Below, in pieces: positions 60,528 through 64,000 of a stretch of DNA of 64,000 nt. Every line of letters begins with the position of its first letter. The first letter of the stretch is position 1. Under the pieces are notes generated by a model. The model saw only the letters and a list, made by a program, of their open reading frames with translations, made no database searches and was not told where the DNA came from. The stretch is taken from NCBI RefSeq assembly GCF_009870125.1, contig NC_046679.1, forward strand, positions 6,324,001-6,388,000. The letters are read 5' to 3'. The translations under genes and the position numbers were made by a program. Source of the stretch: Drosophila pseudoobscura (lineage: Eukaryota > Arthropoda > Insecta > Diptera > Drosophilidae).

Positions 60528-61746
60528 TTACTTGGATACTTTCAAGAGCAGGGCAAAGAAACTGTAGGCATTGTTGATTGTCTGCAGAGGAAACACAAGT
60601 TAGCATGGAGTGGCGCCACAGAGAGAGAGGGAGAGAGAGTGCTGCAACCTTGACAAATATGGGCAGGCCAATTTCGAAGAAGACTCCGGCTCGCACCTTG
60701 ACGGGTCGCTTCAGGAACTCCATGTAGCAGTTGAGCAGCTTACGGGTGGGCACCGAGTACTCCAGCCAATTGGTGCGGAACACGCTGTCGGTGAGGGCGC
60801 TGGCATGGAAGGTCAGCTCGTTGCCGTAGTAGCAGGGCAGGAATATCTGGACAATCATTACGGCCACAAACTGCAGGGTCGTGAGGAAGAGACCCGGCCG
60901 CTCCCTGAAGCCCATGTGGACCAGCCGATAGGCACTGAAGCAGATGATGAAGGCGCTAAACACCACCTGCGAGAGGACGTAGGGGGAGACCAGTACCTCG
61001 CACTGTCGCGTCAGGCGGCGCACTCGTGTGTGCAGCCGGAAAATGGCACGCAGCCTGGGCGCGGACTCCCTCTCCGGGGTCCGATGCAGGGCCTGCAGGC
61101 GGAGGTTCATCACCCGATAGAGCAGGGCGATCTGGAACATAAAGTAGCAGCCCATGGTGTCGAGCAGGATGTTGGACAAACAGCACAGCGTCATGGCAAT
61201 CACGTTGTAGCCCCAGGCGTAGTAGTAGCGCTCCGGGGTGCGCCACTCGAACGGCACGTAGTAGCCGAAGGGCAGCTCGTACTCCTCCTGAAAGAACACG
61301 CTGGAAAAGCCCATCGCAGCCACGAACAGGCTGCCCCGGATGTAGAAGTAGAAGATGCGCTGGAAGTGCATCTGCTGGCGGTGCCAGAACTCCCTTTCCT
61401 CGTGGTTGCCTAGCTCGTAGGCGGGATCGCCATCCAGTTCGTGAATGAACCCTGCCACCTGCTCTCGCCTATACCAGATGTTGATGAGCTTGGAGATAAG
61501 CGCCAGTTCCGTCACCGACATGTACAGCACCTGGCCAGCCTGCTCGAAGTCCGCGGAGGTGAGTGCCTCCAGCCACATCAGGCCAATGTAGGTGAAAGTC
61601 AGCGGCAGATGCAGGGCAAACGGATAAATGCGCTTGACCCATGTCCGGAGGTCATGACTATTCTCATCCTGCCATTTCAGGAGCCCCGTCCAGCGCTGGA
61701 CCGTAATCAGAAACCGAACAGCAGCAATACGATCCGTGGACTGCAT
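60528..61746 (-). CDS. Or94b: Odorant receptor Or94b
   Basis: Two exons on the minus strand: 61746-60649 and 60581-60528, joined in phase 0 after GLPIFVK to give 383 residues ending TINNAYSFFALLLKVSK. The length and sequence agree with melanogaster Or94b as I know it (N-terminus with QRWTGLLKW; LHLPLTFTYIGLMWLEA). It is a seven-helix insect odorant receptor with inverted topology that forms ligand-gated cation channels with Orco in sensory dendrites. The conserved C-terminal exon is the usual OR signature intron position. In D. melanogaster Or94b is expressed with Or94a in larval dorsal-organ neurons. All segments are intact. The donor is AAG|GTTGCA, weaker than usual but supported by the paralogue. 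Confidence 0.95.
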
Positions 61747-62769
61747 TTTCAGCGACTCAAGAATAATTGTACAATGGAAAAACCAATGACATTGTCTCCC
61801 TTTATAGACCTATGGCCTTCGGTTGACGAAAATTCAGAACTAGGGTTGTATTCTCGATTCGTTTCCCTCTGGAACACACTTTTCCGATTCCAGTTCCCGT
61901 TCAAGTCCTTAAAATGAGCCCCAAGAAATGGCTGGCTTCCATTAAATGATTTATTTTCACTTATTTAACGTTGAATCGAGTGGAACTGGTTCGTTTTGTG
62001 AACCCTGCTGCAACGATGCTCCAGCCCTGAGTCGTTTCGTTAATTAGCCAAAATATTTATACAATTTTAAAGGCAAAGGCAATTACAATAATTAGCCCGC
62101 TGACATAATGTTTCCCATTGACATTCGTCTGTCTCCTACCAAAATACATCAGTCACGCAATGGCTGCCAGGAGTGGGGGCAGGAGCACAGACTTGGGGAT
62201 ACATCTGCTGCTTCTTGTTGATTTTTCGTTCTCAGTTCCTCCAAGGCTGTCCATATGGCTGTATCTAATAGTTTGAAGTGCAGCATGCAGTCACAAATAT
62301 CTTTAGAATATTCTGTTTAAATGCGAAGATGAAATATAAGGACTAAAGTCATGCCCTTTAGGAGGAGCAAGCAAAATTCCAAGGAAATATCTCTATAAAT
62401 CTCTGCTCAAATTTGAGTTTGTTTAACTACTCTGAAGGCTTGGAACTATTTCCAATAACATATTTTATTATCTGCATTAACTTTCCCCAAAAGTTAATGT
62501 AATAAAAAGAGAATTTCGTGTCGATAGAGTGGATATTTCTGAAGATATTGCCAACCAAACATGAAGTTTTCTACCAATTTTAAATGATTATTCTTTGATC
62601 TACGTTATGGCTCTATTTAAGTTAAATTCTCAAGAAAACTCAAGAACTATTTAATACCCCCTTTAAGAATACACAAAGTAATGCTTGGTTTTCTATAAAT
62701 CTCTGTTTATTGCAATTCAAAATACATATTCTGATTGTTGTAAATATTCCTAATCAAGTGACCCACTTC
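61747..62769. other. Or94a-Or94b intergenic region (about 1.0 kb)
   Basis: Contains the Or94b promoter at its left end and the Or94a 3' UTR at its right end. Otherwise AT-rich; no coding sequence or RNA gene is seen. Confidence 0.7.
61801..61806 (-). promoter_or_regulatory. TATA box of Or94b
   Basis: TATAAA (followed by GGGAG) on the minus strand, 55-60 bp upstream of the Or94b ATG. It would place the start site near 61775 and a short leader of about 30 nt. Confidence 0.45.
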
Positions 62770-64000
62770 TCATTTAGAGACATTCAGCAGGAGGGCCAGG
62801 AAACTGTAGGCATTGTTGATGGTCTGCAAAAGAGGTGTTTAATGAGTGGGCACTCCCAAAAGGCACTTCTATTCGATAAGAACCTTTACGAAAATTGGCA
62901 AACCAACGGCAAAGAAGTTGCCAGCTCTGATGGCGACTGGCTTCTTCAGGTGCTCCATGTACCCGTTGAGCAGCTTGCGGAGGGGGGGCCTGCAGTGGAG
63001 CCAGTTGGTGTGGTAGACCTCGTTGGTCAGCTGGTGGGCATAGACGGTGATCTCGTTGCCGTAGTAGCAGGGCAGATAGATCTGCAGGATCATTACGCTG
63101 ACAAACTGCAGCATTGCTATGAATTGGCCAGGATTGGCCCGGATGCCCACATGCTGGAGTCGATAGCCGCTGAAGCAGATGATCAGGGCACTCAGAATAA
63201 TCTGGGAGAGTATATACGGCGATACTATAGCCTGGCAGGTGTGAGTCAACCTGTAGAGGGGAAGAGTAGTGATACCAATAGGATATACGTGTAAGGATCT
63301 ACAGACCTGCGCACGCTCTGATGCATCTCGAAGATCTGACGCAGCTCCTGGCCAAAGTAGGTCTCATCCGCTGTACTCTTCAATGCCCTCAATCGCATGC
63401 CCAGCAGTCGGTGGAGCAGGGAGATGTGGAACAGGAAATAGCAGCCCAGGGTGTCCAGTGTAATGTTTGAGATGCAGGTCAGAGTCATGCCCGCCATATC
63501 GTAGCCATAGGCGAACCAATAGCCCCGCTCGTTGCGCCACTCGAAGGGCACGTAGTAGGCGAACGGCAGCTCGTACTCCTTCAGAAAGAGCACCCCAGTA
63601 CAGCCGCTGTAGACCACGCCCAGGCTGATGAGTATGTAGATGTAGAAGAACCACTTGAAGTAGCGCTGCTCCCGCTGCCAGAAGCTCTGCTCCTCCTGGG
63701 AGCGCAGGCGGAGCTCTGGGGCCTGCTGGAACTCGTGCATCAGCTGCCAGGCGGCCGAGCGGTGATGCCAAATGCTGAGAATCTTAACGACCAGCGCCAT
63801 CTCCGTGATGGACATGTACAGCACTTGGCCCGCCTGCTCGAGGTTGCTCGAGACGAAGGCCTCCAGCCACATGAGTCCGATGAAGGTGAATGTTATGGGA
63901 AGATGCAGCAGAAAGCGATAGTTTCGCCGCACGAAACCCCACACCGTCCAGTGGTCCCCCTCGGACAGAGACCAGGGCCAGAGGCCGAACAGTCGCATGA
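62770..64000 (-). CDS. Or94a: Odorant receptor Or94a (5' end cut by window edge)
   Basis: Three exons on the minus strand: beyond 64000 down to 63307, then 63250-62884, then 62823-62770 (ending TINNAYSFLALLLNVSK, TGA). Junctions are R|R at AG|GTCTGT...CTACAG|G and K|T before the last exon. The protein reads through RNYRFLLHLPITFTFIGLMW and closely matches melanogaster Or94a. The ATG at 63996-63998 is an internal Met: in the family about 15-20 residues precede LFGLWPWSL, so the true start is outside. It has one more intron than Or94b (in the middle of the receptor). It is tandem with Or94b and shares its C-terminal exon structure, a clear duplication. Confidence 0.95.

Noticed and set aside
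60610..61413. 267-codon open frame antisense to Or94b
   Set aside because: Shadow of the receptor coding exon, with composition typical of a reverse-complemented frame.
63996..63998. ATG at the right edge as the Or94a start codon
   Set aside because: It aligns with an internal residue just before LFGLWPWSL; the family has extra N-terminal residues, so the gene is truncated by the window.
1..64000. tRNA or rRNA genes
   Set aside because: No tRNA B-box (GGTTCGANTCC) in a plausible cloverleaf and no rRNA-like sequence was noticed on either strand.

Overview
This window is Drosophila nuclear DNA, very probably from the obscura group (D. pseudoobscura-like). Genes have short GT-AG introns and long non-coding spacers. 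The spacers are rich in CA/GT, CT/GA and CAG/CTG simple repeats and carry scattered transposon ends with TATACCC-type termini. Three genes place it: lame duck (lmd) and the odorant-receptor pair Or94a/Or94b. In D. melanogaster these lie in the 94A-94D region of 3R (Muller element E). The species group is an inference from repeat character; the element assignment rests on gene recognition.

Layout, left to right. (1) 1-3.0 kb: the last two exons of a short-chain dehydrogenase (+), a secreted chitin-binding protein (-) and a small coiled-coil protein resembling the UPF0184/bublin family (-). (2) 3.0-9.8 kb: spacer with transposon relics. (3) 9.8-11.0 kb: a complete five-exon membrane-anchored SDR (+), paralogous to the one at the left edge. 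(4) 11-18.5 kb: spacer with a coding-like fossil near 12.8-13.0 kb. (5) 18.5-23.7 kb: lmd (+), three coding exons and five C2H2 fingers of the Gli/Glis/Zic type. (6) 23.7-30.9 kb: spacer. (7) 30.9-48.4 kb: two divergently transcribed paralogues (- and +), each with an N-terminal PDZ domain and a SIAH-type RING. Only the plus-strand copy keeps a recognisable, diverged SIAH substrate-binding region. A ~0.8 kb non-autonomous transposon sits in its second intron. (8) 51.7-60 kb: the 5' part of an unidentified plus-strand gene with two candidate first exons, the downstream one having a textbook Inr+DPE core promoter. (9) 60.5-64 kb: Or94b and Or94a in tandem on the minus strand, the second cut by the window edge. 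They probably lie inside, or just beyond, an intron of the preceding plus-strand gene.

The genes do not form one pathway. They are a typical fly mix of metabolic, cuticle, muscle-development, ubiquitin-ligase-like and chemosensory genes. The most informative points are the reshuffled intron/domain structure of the PDZ-RING pair, the alternative-promoter gene, and the small coding candidates (bublin-like gene, minus-strand ORF at 58.3-58.5 kb, fossil at 12.8 kb).
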